Positions 35,434-47,024 of a stretch of 64,000 nt of DNA are shown piece by piece; the stretch's first letter is position 1, and the number at the start of each line of letters is the position of its first letter. This DNA is from Artocarpus heterophyllus (taxonomy: Eukaryota; Streptophyta; Magnoliopsida; Rosales; Moraceae): the NCBI GenBank assembly GCA_025403435.1, contig CM046332.1, positions 2,922,981-2,986,980 on the forward strand, read 5' to 3'. The position numbers were made by a program, and so were the translations under genes. The notes beneath the pieces were generated by a model. It saw nothing but the letters and a program-made list of their open reading frames with translations, was not told the DNA's origin and made no database searches.

Positions 35434-36844
35434 TCAGGTCTCTTTGCGTGAAAAGTACTTCAGACTTTGATGATCAGTGAATATCTTGCATTGGACCCCA
35501 TACAAATAGTGTCTCCATATCTTCAACGCAAAAACGATCGCTGCTAACTCGAGGTCATGAGTAGGATAGTTCTTTTCGTAATCCTTTAGTTGCCTTGAAG
35601 CATAAGCAATCACCCTTTCATTTTGCATCAATACAGCTCCTAGGCCCATCTTGGAAGCATCACTGTAGATTACGAACCCATTATTTCCCTCAAGAATTGC
35701 CAACACTGGAGCTGTCGTTAATCTTTTCTTCAGTTCTTGAAAGCTCTTTTCACATGCATCCATCCATTCATACTTCTTTCCCTTGCGAGTTAAGTTCGTA
35801 AGTGGAGCCGCTATCTTGGAGAAATCTTCTACGAATCTCCGATAGTAACCTGCTAGACCGAAGAAGCTCCTTATTTCACTTGCATTCATCGGTTGCTTCC
35901 AATTGAGTACAGCTTCTACTTTAGCAGGATCCACCATTATTCCATCCTTTGAAATAACATGCCCTAGGAATGATACTTTATCAAGCCAAAACTCGCATTT
36001 AGAGAACTTAGCATAAAGCTGGTGTCTTCTTAAAGTCTCCAACACAATCCTTAAATGCTCCTCATGCTCTTCCTGATTCTTCGAGTAGACAAGAATATCG
36101 TCGATAAATACAACAACAAATTTATCGAGGAAATTCTTGAATACCCTGTTCATTAAATCCATAAAGGCAGCAGGTGCATTCGTCAAACCTGAAAGGCATA
36201 ACCACAAATTCATGGTGACCATATCTCGACCGGAACGCAGTCTTGGGGATATCTCCTTCTTTAATCTTCAACTGGTGATACCCTGATCGTAGATCAATTT
36301 TTGAGAACACCGATGCACCCTTAAGCTGATCAAACAAATCATCAATTCGAGGCAACAGATACTTGTTCTTGATCGTCACCTTGTTCAGTTCCCTGTAGTC
36401 GATGTAGAGTCTCATAGTGCCATCCTTCTTTTTCACAAATAAGACTGGTGCACCCCATGGTGAGTGACTTGGCCTGATAAATCCTTTGTCAAGTAGCTCC
36501 TTTAGTTGCATGTGAAGCTCCTTTAATTCTGCCAGGGCCATTCTGTAAGGAGCTTTAGAGATTGGTTCGGTGCCTGGAGCGAGCTCAATCTCGAATTCAA
36601 CTTCTCTTTCTGGCGGTAGACTCGTCAGATCATCAGGGAACACATCTTCATATTCATGAACAACATGCACATCTTTAATTCTTGTCTTTCCTTCTTGGCT
36701 TTTGTCTACAACATTTGCCAGATAGCCCATACAGCCGCTTGCTAACAGTTTCCTTGCTTTCATGGCCGATAAAAACATGTGAGGTTTCTTCCTGGTCTCG
36801 CCAACATAAACAAATTTCTGATCGCCTTCAGGATGGAAGATCAC
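35434..36844 (-). pseudogene. pol: Reverse transcriptase and RNase H of element H, broken
   Basis: The frame 36844-36122 holds the RT N-terminal half: [39 protein letters not shown] and [15 protein letters not shown] (first Asp). One extra base near 36190 (compare K) shifts it. The other half (36222-35434) has [20 protein letters not shown], the catalytic IDD, then RNase H with [20 protein letters not shown] and [21 protein letters not shown] one-base loss near 35452 truncates it in SLKYFS. RT and RNase H active sites are intact. Confidence 0.9.
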
Positions 36845-36847
36845 CTT

Positions 36848-37273
36848 TCATTTTCGGCACTCGATCGCTGCATTATACTTGCTTAGGAAATCCATCCCAA
36901 GAATCATGTCATAGTCATGCATGTCTATCACAATGAGATCGACGAAAAGTTCCCTATTAGAAATCCATAGGGGTACTGTATGCAAAGAATGCGTGGATAA
37001 TATCACTTCCCCGGAGGGTAGTGTCGTAGTGAATCCCTGTCTCATTAGCTCTAAACGAACCCCTAACTTCTTAACATGTGACATAGACAAAAAAGAATGC
37101 GTGGCACCCGTATCAAAAAGAACATAAACATCATTACATAAGCTTGTTATCTGACCTATGACCACATTGGAGGCTTCTGCAGCCACTTGTTCCTTTGTCA
37201 TGGTATAGATTCGAGCGTTCGTTGGTGAGGCTTCAAGTCTCCCTTGACTAATTAGTGGCCCTTCAAGGCAGGC
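36848..37273 (-). pseudogene. Aspartic protease of element H
   Basis: The open part (37201-36848) reads VYVLFDTGATHSFLSMSHVK, with an intact D-T-G active site, and MILGMDFLSKYNAAIECRK. It is closed at 36848-36850 by TGA where K has CGA (Arg). Upstream a TAA at 37274-37276 separates it from gag where K has CAA (Gln). Confidence 0.88.
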
Positions 37274-38404
37274 TTACATCTGATGCAGCTGGGCCTGAGG
37301 AGGAGGTCTCTGTGGGGCATTGGCATTTATCAGCTTGGGACAATTCTTTACGAAATGATCTTCATGCCCACATATGAAACATTGGTTCGTTCCTAGTCGG
37401 CATTCCCCCGGATGCTTCTTTCCACATTTGGCACATGGTTGGAATCGCCTGTCATTGTTGTTGCGCTGACCATCATTGTGCCTTTTGTTGTCATGGCCTT
37501 GTTGTTGTTGAGGATTGCCCTTCCTCTTGTTATTCCTCCAGTTCTGACTGTTGTTGTTGCTGTTGTTGTTGCTGTTCTTATGGGGAGGACGGCTCTGGTT
37601 GTTAGCATTGTTGGCTTGCTGGTTGGGCTGAGGCTGATTCCTTCTTAATTTTGACAGATGGAACTCAGCACGTTGGGCTCTCATCACAACCTGTTCTTGG
37701 GTCCTTGGCGGACTTGCCCCATCAACAATTGTAGCAATGTCTGGTCTAAGGGCTCTTATCAACCTTCTGACCCTTTCATCTTCATTCATAACCATCCCTG
37801 GACATAGACGAGCAAGCTGGTCAAACTTTGTCACCACATCAGTGACTGTCATATCCCCCTGGCGTAGGCTTTCTAACTCCTCATAATGCTTCCTCGTAAC
37901 ATTCATGTGGAAGAACTTCGTGTTGAACTCATGAACAAAGTCAGCCCATGACATCTCTTCAACATTTCTGCTCTGTTCGATGCCATCCCACCATATCTTG
38001 GCCTCCATGGTAAGGCAGTATGAGGCACAGAGGACCTTTTCATTGTCCGTGAAATCCATGAGTCGTAAAGTGGCCTCAATCGTCTTTAAACATCCTTGTA
38101 CGACTAACAGGTCCTTTGGACCCTCAAAGTCAGCTGGCTTGACTCTCTTCCATCTGACCAGAAGAGGTTCCTGATAGGCTGCTCTTGGTTCAGCAGTAGG
38201 AGCTAGGACTTCATTAACTTGTGCTTGTGGCTGCGGAGGAGGAGGAGGCATCTCATTGCTTGGTTGTTCATTATTCTGGCCGTTGGCCCTTAATGCAGCT
38301 ATTTCCCTTCGTTGATCCTCCAACTGCCTTTGTAGTTCAGCGATCATCGTCATAAGTCTCTCGTTGGTCTGGGTGCGGGTCTGCATTCTTCTGTGGCCGT
38401 CCAT
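37274..38404 (-). pseudogene. gag: Gag of element H, intact up to a premature stop
   Basis: ATG 38404 starts MDGHRRMQTRTQTNERLM. A coiled-coil-like N-terminus (MIAELQRQLEDQRREIAAL) is followed by a Pro/Gln linker. The gag fold has RWKRVKPADFEGPKDLLVV and FTDNEKVLCASYCLTMEAKI. An Asn/Gln-rich stretch (residues 260-320) comes before two CCHC-type knuckles, CAKCGKKHPGEC and CFICGHEDHFVKNC. At 376 residues it is the longest unbroken protein in the window. The stop that ends it is likely a C-to-T change in what was a continuous Gag-Pol frame, but a complete Gag could still be made. Confidence 0.9.
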
Positions 38405-38602
38405 CGTAATTTCCTAAAATAATTAGGACTTATAAATAATCTTCCATTTATGAGACAGGTTTTCACTACTATATCTTTTAATCATTAATCAATCAAACCT
38501 TAATCTTATCATCATACTTGCGTCTATACATCTAACTTAATCATACTTACTTGGAGGACTTGGATTGACATGTGGCGATATGAATTGTAATCGGAAGATT
38601 TG

Positions 38603-38613
38603 CTCTGATACCA
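38603..38613 (-). other. Primer-binding site of element H
   Basis: On the minus strand TGGTATCAGAG, matching initiator-Met tRNA, lies 5 bp from the 5' LTR. Confidence 0.88.
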
Positions 38614-38970
38614 AAGCCTGTAACGCCCCTTAAATCAGACGTCACAGATGTCGTTACATACTTACATTTGAACAAGCATAAACTATATACTATTAAATAA
38701 TATCAAGCTTAATCGTTACAATTGATTTTACAAGTATTTAAAACTTACATTACCAGGATCCATTCATACGTTTTTTTTTTTTTTTTTTAAAAAAAACTTA
38801 TCGTTGTTTCGAAAATAATCATTTAATTTATTTCATAACATATTTTATTCAATTATACTTAATTTATCATAAACTTATAGGTTTGTCAAGTTGTATAAAT
38901 CAAAACTTATAAATATATTCCATAAAAACTCTTGATCAACACATCATTTGAAATTCATTTGTTCCCACAG

Positions 38971-39153
38971 TTCGGCAGGCCGAACTTGGGACTTCGGCAG
39001 GCCGTTCAACATCGGCAGGCCGGTGCTTTTCTCTGCCGGCTTTGCAAAATGGATTGAAAATTCATCCATGTTCGGCAGACCAAAAAATCCAGTCGGCTGG
39101 CCGAACTTTGGGACTTCGGCAGGCCGGCCACAGAGTTCGGCAAGGCCGTCCGA
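38971..39153. repeat. GC-rich CGGCAGGCCG array, U5-side, in 5' LTR of H
   Basis: Same array as at 30874-31070, with about 15-20 bp fewer in the middle. Confidence 0.85.
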
Positions 39154-41416
39154 GACCCCATTTCCTCGAAAAAACTAACTTAAAACGTTCCAACTTTACG
39201 TAAAATATAGCGGAAGTCATAATTCATCAAAAATGATAAAACAACTTATAAAAACATAATATAAGTATTCTTAAAAAACCTTAACATAAAATATGTTCAA
39301 AATATATAATTGATTAAATCATAAAATCATAAAAATCATTTCTTCTTGGCATGCTTTCGGTTACAATTCATCGTTCATGTTGCTCACACGCCGTCCCATG
39401 TCCTCCACCTATTCATGACTCTCTTACCCTTATCTGCAACATGACATATAAAACATGATTAAGCTAACGCTTAGTAAGTACATATAATTCTCACAATTTA
39501 TAAAGCGTTTCATAAACATCATCATCTTCATGATCATCATATCATAAAGTGCCTTAAGCACAATTCCATAGAACATATCTTTCATAACGTTAACCATGTT
39601 AAAACTTAATCCATTTTATTTTAAGGGCCCAAGTGTTGCACCATAAACATCATCATAGGCGCACCCTCATGAGAGGAGAAGGGTAGCTAATCCCAAACCA
39701 AACATGACATCATAACATAACATTTCATAACATTGGATGTGCAACACTTATTAGGTGATATATATATACATACTTTTCGTTCTTTGAAACATTTCATCAT
39801 CATACATGCATATCTTTAAAATCATGAAAATCTTTCATAAGAAATCCTTTAAGGAAAAATCATCATAAAATCATCATGAATATCCTTGTAAAACATATCA
39901 TCAATCCTTGTAAAAAAAAAAAAAAAAGTGTCATGTTGCAGGTGAGATTGTACTTACCTTATCGTTAGCTTACTTAACCTTAAAATTGCACTTGGTGACG
40001 ACACCGTGGTCTCGTTGTGCTCGCTTCCTTGAGTGTCCATGCCATTTATCCATTTAAAGATGCAATAAAATCAATACTTATCATAAAATATCCATACACT
40101 CATCTCATATTTTAAACATTATTCATAACCATAAAAAGAAAATCGTCATCACATATACATGTAATTATGATTTTCTTAAATCATAAAAATTACTTAAGCA
40201 TATAAAACAAACCATGCATCTAAACATAATTATCTTTTAAATAAAACATTTCGTACAATTAATATATATATATATATCAATTTAAAACCTCATACAATCA
40301 TCATATCATCATGCATAAAATCATTTTATTATCATAGAATTCATGTAAATACATTAAAACGTTTAATAAAACAAAATCCCAAAAACAACATTATCAAAAC
40401 AGATTTTTCTTATAATAATTTCATAAAAATTTCATAATCATGGAAATAAAATACATTCGTCATTCATATACATATTCTTAACAACTTTTCATGAAAACAT
40501 CATATTCACCCCTTGACTGAACATTACGTTTTTCATACTTAAAAATTTAACAGTAACATTACTGTGAAGGGTAGAAGACAAAAATATTCATTTTTCATTA
40601 AAAACATTTTTATGACATAAAACGTGAAGAAACATCACACATAATACCCATGAGCATCATAATAAAAACACAAAACAAAACACAATACCTAGAGAGGATA
40701 TTGTAGGCGAAGTGAGGAGAAGAATTTCTTTTCAAAAATACCAGAAAAGCCGAATTCTTACCTTGGAGTTTCTTCTCAAAATTCTTGAATTCACCAACGA
40801 AACAAAACTTTTTCTCAAAAATTTTCACGGGAGAGAAAAAATTTCGTGAAGAAGAAAAGAAGAGGAAGATTAGAAAGTCAGAAAATGTCTCAGACTTTTT
40901 AGAGAGAGAGAGAAAATAATAAAAAGAAGAAACGTTAATTAATTTTCTTTTAACGTAATAAACATAATGAGCATTCATGGCCTTCATTAAGTCAGAAAAT
41001 TCTGACTGTTGAAAGCGTGACATGAGGCGTGGGAAGAGGAAGAGAAAATAATGAGAGAACGTCTCAGAACCGAGAGAAATTATCTGAGGGAAGAGCGTTA
41101 AAATTTTCTAATGTAATATGTATAATAAAGAATCATTACTCTTCATTAAGTCAGAAATTTCTGACTGTTAAGAGAGTGATTGGCGTGGGAAAGGAGGAAA
41201 AAGAAAAGGAAGGTCAAACATTATAAATCTTATCTTAAATTTACCTTCTAAAAATAGGAAACCTCTTTAAATAATACAAATCAAATCCTTTAATTTTCCT
41301 TAACTGATAAAAACCTTTCATTATTATGCCAATTAATCACATTAATTCACCCAATTAATGTAATTAACTCAGCCATAATTTTGGAGGAATTTTCTGTTGA
41401 CTGCATGTCAGCCTTG

Positions 41417-41546
41417 TTCGGCCTGCCGGTTTTCCCTTTCGGCCTGTCGATTCCAGCAAGTTCAGCCTACCGGTGGGGGTTCTTCGGCCTGCCGTTCTCG
41501 GGCAAGACGTTCGGCCTGCCGAGCTTAAAAGTTTGGCCTGTCGATC
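41417..41546. repeat. GC-rich CGGCCTGCCG array, U3-side, in 5' LTR of H
   Basis: Same array as at 33332-33464. Confidence 0.85.
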
Positions 41547-41816
41547 TATCATTAAATGTCATAACATAAAACATTCATACATCATTGCATCATAAATAAT
41601 CATATATTATATCATAAATAAATATATGCCTAGAATTTCACATGAACACTAGACCACAACGATCCCATGCGGTCGTCACCTGTCACAAAACTTGACATAA
41701 AAAGTTAGTAACATGCACATCACATATCATATCATATAACGTTATTTATTAATAACATTTCTCAACAACGTTACTAACTTAACGTGGTCCGTTACATAAA
41801 ATAGGCGGGTGTTACA

Positions 41817-42376
41817 GTTAGCGGGTGGGGGTCAAGGGGTAGCGCCCCCGAAAGGTAAACAATTTTCCTTACTCATTTGAATGAGTTGCTGCCTAAATCC
41901 ATTGATTTTAATTAATCAGATTACCCAATTTGTTCATAACAGAATTAATTAATCTATGTTTAACACTTAAATGGATTCATGAAATTTATTGATCTGTTTT
42001 AAACTAAATATCCTTGTTTAACAACTAAACAGACCCTATGATACAAATTAATTTGTTCAAAATAGATTATCTCTGTTTAACATTTAAACTGTCAGCCACC
42101 TTAATAAAACTGAAACTAGATTTACAGTATATTGTTCAATCATCTCAAAACAAATTATTAGATTCTTGTTAAATTATAATATTAATCAAATTAACAACCA
42201 TAGGTTATAAGAAACAGTAAACGTATTAATCTAATTAACACAGTAAACATGTTTAATCAAATAAAACCTCAAACACATTAATCTAATTAATGTATAAATG
42301 GTATCCATGCATATCACACATACACAGAACCATACAAAATCAATTTAATTGAATTCACAAGTCACTCTGATATCAC
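41817..42376 (-). other. 5' leader of element G, part next to the 5' LTR
   Basis: Non-coding. It begins with GGGGTAGCGCCCCC (41833-41850), a GC stem similar to the one on the far side of H. The primer-binding site ends it. Confidence 0.6.
42365..42375 (-). other. Primer-binding site of element G
   Basis: On the minus strand TGATATCAGAG differs by one base from the initiator-Met type and lies 1 bp from the LTR. Confidence 0.75.
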
Positions 42377-43978
42377 TATTGGGTTTTGTTGGATTTTGTG
42401 ATTCAAATAAGCAACGAAAAATCAAAATTAATTCCCACAAAACCCTCGCAGGATCCATGCAATTCGATTAGATTGATAGGAAAGTCATAGAATCTTACCA
42501 GGATGACAAAAAGGGGCAAGATTTATGGAAGAAAGAGAGCGGGTTCACTCCGGTGACACCCTAACTCGAGCTTTTCATATTCGAGATTGGATTCAGACGT
42601 TGTTACCTAGAGCAACGCCCTCTGTAAGCATCCACATAAATAGACTCTCTCAAAAACAAAATTGGTGTGCTAGCACCTTCTTCTTACGCTAAATGACTCT
42701 CTCTAATTTTAAGGGTTTTTAATGTTCTTGCCTTTTGAATAATAGAACGCTTTCTTTCTTCTTAATTTGGCTAGAAACTCTAAAGCAGATATATATATAT
42801 ATATATATATATTGACTTTGAGATAGAGTCAGATTTTAACTTGGGTAAACTGTAATTTGAATATGATTCAGAGAATCTAGATAATATCTATAATTTAAAT
42901 ATGATTCAAGGAATCTAGACAATGTCTGTAATTTGAATATGATTCAGAGAAACTAGATAATGTATGATTCAATGAACCTAGACATATCTAGTACATCGAA
43001 TCTAGACATTATTAGGTTCATTGAACCTACACACAGTGAACTCAAAGTTTGTTTTTGCTCTGTTCTAAGTGTGTGCCCTGTAGGTTCACATAACGTTGGT
43101 GGTGGGCTTGAAATTCTGTTTCTGGCTCACAAATCATAAGCGGCCTCTAGCAAGACATTATGATTACCCAAGTTATGCAAATGTCAATAATCTGACACAA
43201 CCTAATACACAATAAGTATTAAAGTCCTTTTGTCACTAGGTACCTTGATTGAATATGAGGCATGGTTTATGTCAACCTTATACTATTCAATCATATTATT
43301 TCTTGATCTTAAGCAGGCTGATATTGATAATCCTTATCAATTCATTCTAGTATGGCCATACATTTTTCCTCAGTCTAACTTATCGAGGGGCCCATAGATA
43401 TCTTTCTCATAATAAATGAAGGACAAATTCCTTCTTAATCACTCATATTCCTCACATGATTCATTCTATATCCAACAACAATCCATTCCATCATCTTGTT
43501 AAAGATAATATTAGAATGTGTCAAAATATAGAATTTTTCATGTAGGAAACAATGGTGATTTCAGGTCAGAGGACTAGGATAATACTATTGTAATGAGAAT
43601 CACTTATGACAATTATCCATGTAGTATTCTCATAGCGGGTCGATCCAATACATCATTTCTCAAATATGTATTTATGAGTTAACTTACTATCTCGTACACA
43701 TGATTAGTAAAACATAATCATCAATCAAACTTCATACTAGCCTTCATTCATTATTATCCTAATAATAATGATCGACTAGGAATAATTTAGAACAGAATTC
43801 AATTTTCACCTAAGAGTTTTACTATCAAGTCACATACTTGATGACGTTAGGCAGAATTAACTATTCATGAAATTAGAATAAAAAACAATAATGAAAATGC
43901 CTCTTTATTAATAAAATGCAAATGTAACGAAGTCAAAATGTAGTTATTACATAATTGGCCTAGGGCACATCACTAACA
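42377..43978 (-). repeat. 5' LTR of element G
   Basis: It is 1602 bp long and aligns with 23893-25459. It has a longer TA repeat (about 42789-42813) and extra bases near 43895-43912. The three-copy 38-bp array is at about 42848-42965. Confidence 0.9.
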
Positions 43979-43983
43979 AAGCC

Positions 43984-44271
43984 AGCCATAGGAGTACTCT
44001 GAGATATACACCAGGGCAACAAATGTCGAGCATACGATGATCAAAAGCTCATCTTTCTTTCTAAGAAATAAGGAGTTAGACTCAACCTTGCCAATGGTTC
44101 TCAAAGCAAAAGCAAATTTCCTCGCTATACGACAGACTCAAAGAGTTGAGATAGCTGATGGAAGAAAGGACAGGGGTACCGATAACTAGCTAAGGAGCCT
44201 CTGTGTTGTTGGTTTTACCATGCCAAGTAATGGTCCTTGATTATTTTCAGGTTTTGATTGTCGACAGCTAA
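43984..44271. other. Unexplained block inside LTR F
   Basis: Together with 23841-23887 this makes about 330 bp that interrupt the alignment of LTR F to the other family-1 LTRs. It is less AT-rich than the LTR. I see no repeat ends and no protein motif. Confidence 0.4.
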
Positions 44272-44654
44272 AGTCACCTATGACAATATACTAATGTTTC
44301 TACGCATAAAGTCCAACTACGATGACCAAGGTAAGTTATCTCTGATTAGGAATGTATATAATATAACAATCTTAACATGAATAAAGTGCCCGACTTTATT
44401 TTTTCAATTGCAGGCCTTATCATTTAGACTATGACCTTTAAGATCATATCTTTCACATAATCTGTCTGTCATATGCATGATCTTAAACATTTAGATTAAC
44501 AGTCTCAAACTTTGGTTTGCTTATTATATATTCAACATAAATGAATATAAAGAGGACAACATTTGATGTATGAAAATAAATAATAAATTCTTTATTCATT
44601 AAATGTCTCTAAAAACTATTACATCATTCAATCCTTAGGGCACCAAGTCTATCA
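44272..44654 (-). repeat. Copia family-1 LTR F, right part (5' portion on minus strand)
   Basis: The reverse complement begins TGATAGACTTGGTGCCCTAAGG and aligns with the first 380 bp or so of LTR 45103-47012, ending at GTCATAGGTGAC. Confidence 0.8.
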
Positions 44655-45102
44655 CTCCCTATTTTCTTTTTTAATGGAACGCCTCACCTCCATAGGGTCC
44701 ACCTAATGGGACCCCCAGCATATTCAGGTCATGTACATGTTAGTCATACGTATTGTCTCTTCGAGGCACCTAGCAGCCCTTAGAGATTTCTTCGTATCCC
44801 CCAACACTTGAACCCAAGGCCTCCTTTCTTATAATGTTCTTAAGTCAAGTATTTGTACTAGAGGAGACAATATATATGAGTAACGAGTATAAGACTCGAC
44901 TACGTTGAGGGTCCCACGAGTATACAACTACTCTTGTGATGGTCGCACACCCGTCTTGGCTAGCTATATTTTGCTATGCAAGTAAAATATTAATCATTTA
45001 TATGTATAATAGGAGTAAGATAATAACGTACTAATAATTGCTCAAGCACTCGATATCTGTCTCTAATAACTCTAGAGCTATATTCATTTTGTGCTTTTAT
45101 TT
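44655..45102. other. Spacer resembling the leader of Copia I
   Basis: Non-coding. Short blocks resemble the plus-strand leader of element I near 48200-48360, for example GATGGTCGCACACCCGTCTT against TATGGTTGCACACCCCTT. If real, this is a leader remnant of the same family in plus orientation, beside a minus-strand LTR. On the minus strand a purine run (AAAAAAGAAAATAGGGAG) abuts LTR F and could instead be a polypurine tract. Confidence 0.35.
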
Positions 45103-47012
45103 TGTTAGACGTGTATGCCCTAAGGAGTAAAAATGTAATATGTTTTTTGAGACATTTTTATCAATGAAGAATTTATTTATTATTTATATACCAAATCTTG
45201 TCCTCTTTATGTTCATATTTGTTGAATGTATGTTATGCAAACAATAGTCTAAGACTGTCAGTCTAAACCTTTAAGAATTGGGCATATGATGGACAGATTA
45301 TGGAGAAGACACAATTCTTAAGGTGACGATCTAAATCATAAGATCTGCAATCGAGGGAATAAAGTTGGACGCTTTATTCATGCAAATATTGTTATGTTGT
45401 CTATATCGTATTAGGAGATGGTTTGTCTTGACCATCGGAGGTGGACTCCACAAATAAAAATATTGGCACATTGTCATAGGTGACGGTGTGTTGGATCGGG
45501 ACATAAAGTGAATTGATTTGGATTAATAATTCTCTCTCAGCAAATCGATTCACTTTAGATAATCATTTGTATTGTATCTTAATCCTGAGATAAATAGTGG
45601 GCCCGTTGTCTTGTGCCTTTTGATGTACCAAAGGGTGATATCCTCTTATATGTGTTATCCTGTAATTAGAAAATTGGAGTGCTCAACCATTTGGATACAT
45701 AGGTGTAACCGAATGGTATACCGTTTTTAGATGGTAAGTTTTTTGATGGTGAGATAATGGAACATAAGATAAATAAAATTAGGAAGGTAAGATAGAACTT
45801 GTCCTTAAGACAATTATAGATGATCCTATGGGGATACGATACACTATGATATGTCATGGAGACTAAACTATACAGGCTTCGTAATTCTATATAGTTTGAG
45901 AGTGTAGCTCTAAACTTTTAGTGGAGTAGCATTGGAGTTGATAATTATGAAATGTATATTTGGGATATTGGGTTTCATAATTATCGAGTGCTTGAACCAT
46001 ATAGGTCTATCAGGTCCCCTTTGCTAGCTTACAAAAATTCTGTAACGATACAGCATGTTTTTTTAATAATTGGTGACTTATGTCAGATTTATTAGATTGG
46101 TTGAAATTTGAAACAATTGAATAATTCACGCCTGTTTATTGGTTGAATTAATTTTGTAACAAAATTGATTGAAGATAAACTTGTTGAATTATTAGGATCA
46201 GATAATTCATGTCTGTTTATCAGTTGGATTAATTTTGAATTAATTCAAGATAAACTTGTTGAATTATTAGGAATTCATTTATTTTCCTAGAGATTATCTT
46301 CATAAAGTTGTTTTAATTAGATAACTTTTCTATTGGGTTATTTGAATTAAAACTAAGACTTTATCTTGTAGAATCTCGGGTGGAGAAAAAGATTCACTGA
46401 GATTTTTTATAGGCAGTTTGGCAATGCCGATTCTCAGGTTTGGCCTATCAATGGGGCAAGTTCGGCATGCTGATTAGACAAATTGGCATTTCGATCGCGC
46501 GATAAAAAGATCATGCATTTTCACATGGATTTCATCAAGTATTAATCCAAATTTGTTTTTGATTTAAATTTTGAAGCATTATCTGATAAGGACTGACCCT
46601 TGGGGCCAACCTCTATAAAATGGGAGTGAGTCTCATTATTATTTAGATCAATTGAGAGATTAAGAGTGAAACTCTGATAGTGAGATTCTGAAACTTCTTG
46701 AGAGCTCTTGTTTGCAAATCACGAACACTAGCTTTGGGCTCTCTCAATTGGTTAGAAGGAGAGTCACCTGGAGGAAGAGCTGTACGTGTGAGCCCATACT
46801 CACTCCGATCGTGGATAGAGAATAGCAAAGAAGACCAATTGGTTGAGGCTTTTTTGAAATTTTACTTCTCTTCATGGATACGAGAGTTCTTCGGCATTTA
46901 AAGGTCAGTAAGATTTGGTTAATTTATGCATATAGTGTGTTAAACTTATGTTTTGGGAAAATACTCTGATATTAAAATTTTAAAAATTTCGTTGCGTACT
47001 ATTTTTTCAACA
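45103..47012 (+). repeat. 5' LTR of element I (Copia family 1)
   Basis: It is 1910 bp, from TGTTAGAC to TTCAACA. It aligns with 519-2436, with LTR F in reverse and with the two pieces of the 3' LTR. Near 46411-46500 it has weak copies of the CGGCATGCCGA-like motif. Confidence 0.92.
46613..46621 (+). promoter_or_regulatory. TATA box in 5' LTR of element I
   Basis: CTATAAAAT lies in the same place as CTATAAAAG in the LTR copy at 519. Confidence 0.55.
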
Positions 47013-47014
47013 AT

Positions 47015-47024
47015 TGGTATCAGA
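47015..47024 (+). other. Primer-binding site of element I
   Basis: TGGTATCAGA, matching initiator-Met tRNA, lies 2 bp after the LTR end. Confidence 0.85.

Larger units (their letters stand above)
30524..41816 (-). mobile_element. Element H: complete chromovirus-like Ty3/gypsy retrotransposon
   Basis: Its LTRs, 30524-33732 and 38619-41816, run TGTAACGCC to GTGTTACA on the plus strand and are nearly identical over 3.2 kb. The flanks GTTAA and GTTAG agree at 4 of 5 bases, so the duplication has one change. Primer-binding site, gag, protease, RT, RNase H and integrase read leftwards. It sits in the 5' leader of Copia G. The double zinc knuckle and the C-terminal end suggest the Tekay/Del lineage. 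Confidence 0.92.
38619..41816 (-). repeat. 5' LTR of element H
   Basis: It is 3198 bp long and nearly identical to 30524-33732. It carries the two GC-rich arrays at 38971-39153 and 41417-41546. The two open frames 41029-41226 and 40610-41023 recur in the other LTR, but nothing shows that they are translated. Confidence 0.92.
23893..43978 (-). mobile_element. Element G: complete Ty1/copia retrotransposon, interrupted by gypsy element H
   Basis: LTRs at 23893-25459 and 42377-43978 share sequence and ends. The perfect 5-bp duplication AAGCC flanks them (23888-23892, 43979-43983). Gag, integrase, RT and RNase H read leftwards in the Copia order (integrase before RT). Without H the element is about 8.8 kb. 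It inserted into LTR F. The coding region is broken by stops and frameshifts. Confidence 0.92.

Noticed and set aside
37393..37648. Frames of 71-78 residues overlapping gag of H, one Thr-rich and one Val/Leu-rich
   Set aside because: They are shadows of the Asn/Gln-rich low-complexity part of gag; the same occurs in K near 56802-57164.
40610..41226. Frames of 137 and 65 residues in the LTRs of H
   Set aside because: They recur only because the LTR is repeated. The K LTRs do not keep them, and no protein feature is visible.
43984..44271. Organelle-derived DNA as the source of the unknown block in LTR F
   Set aside because: The composition made me consider it, but I could not match it to any organelle gene.
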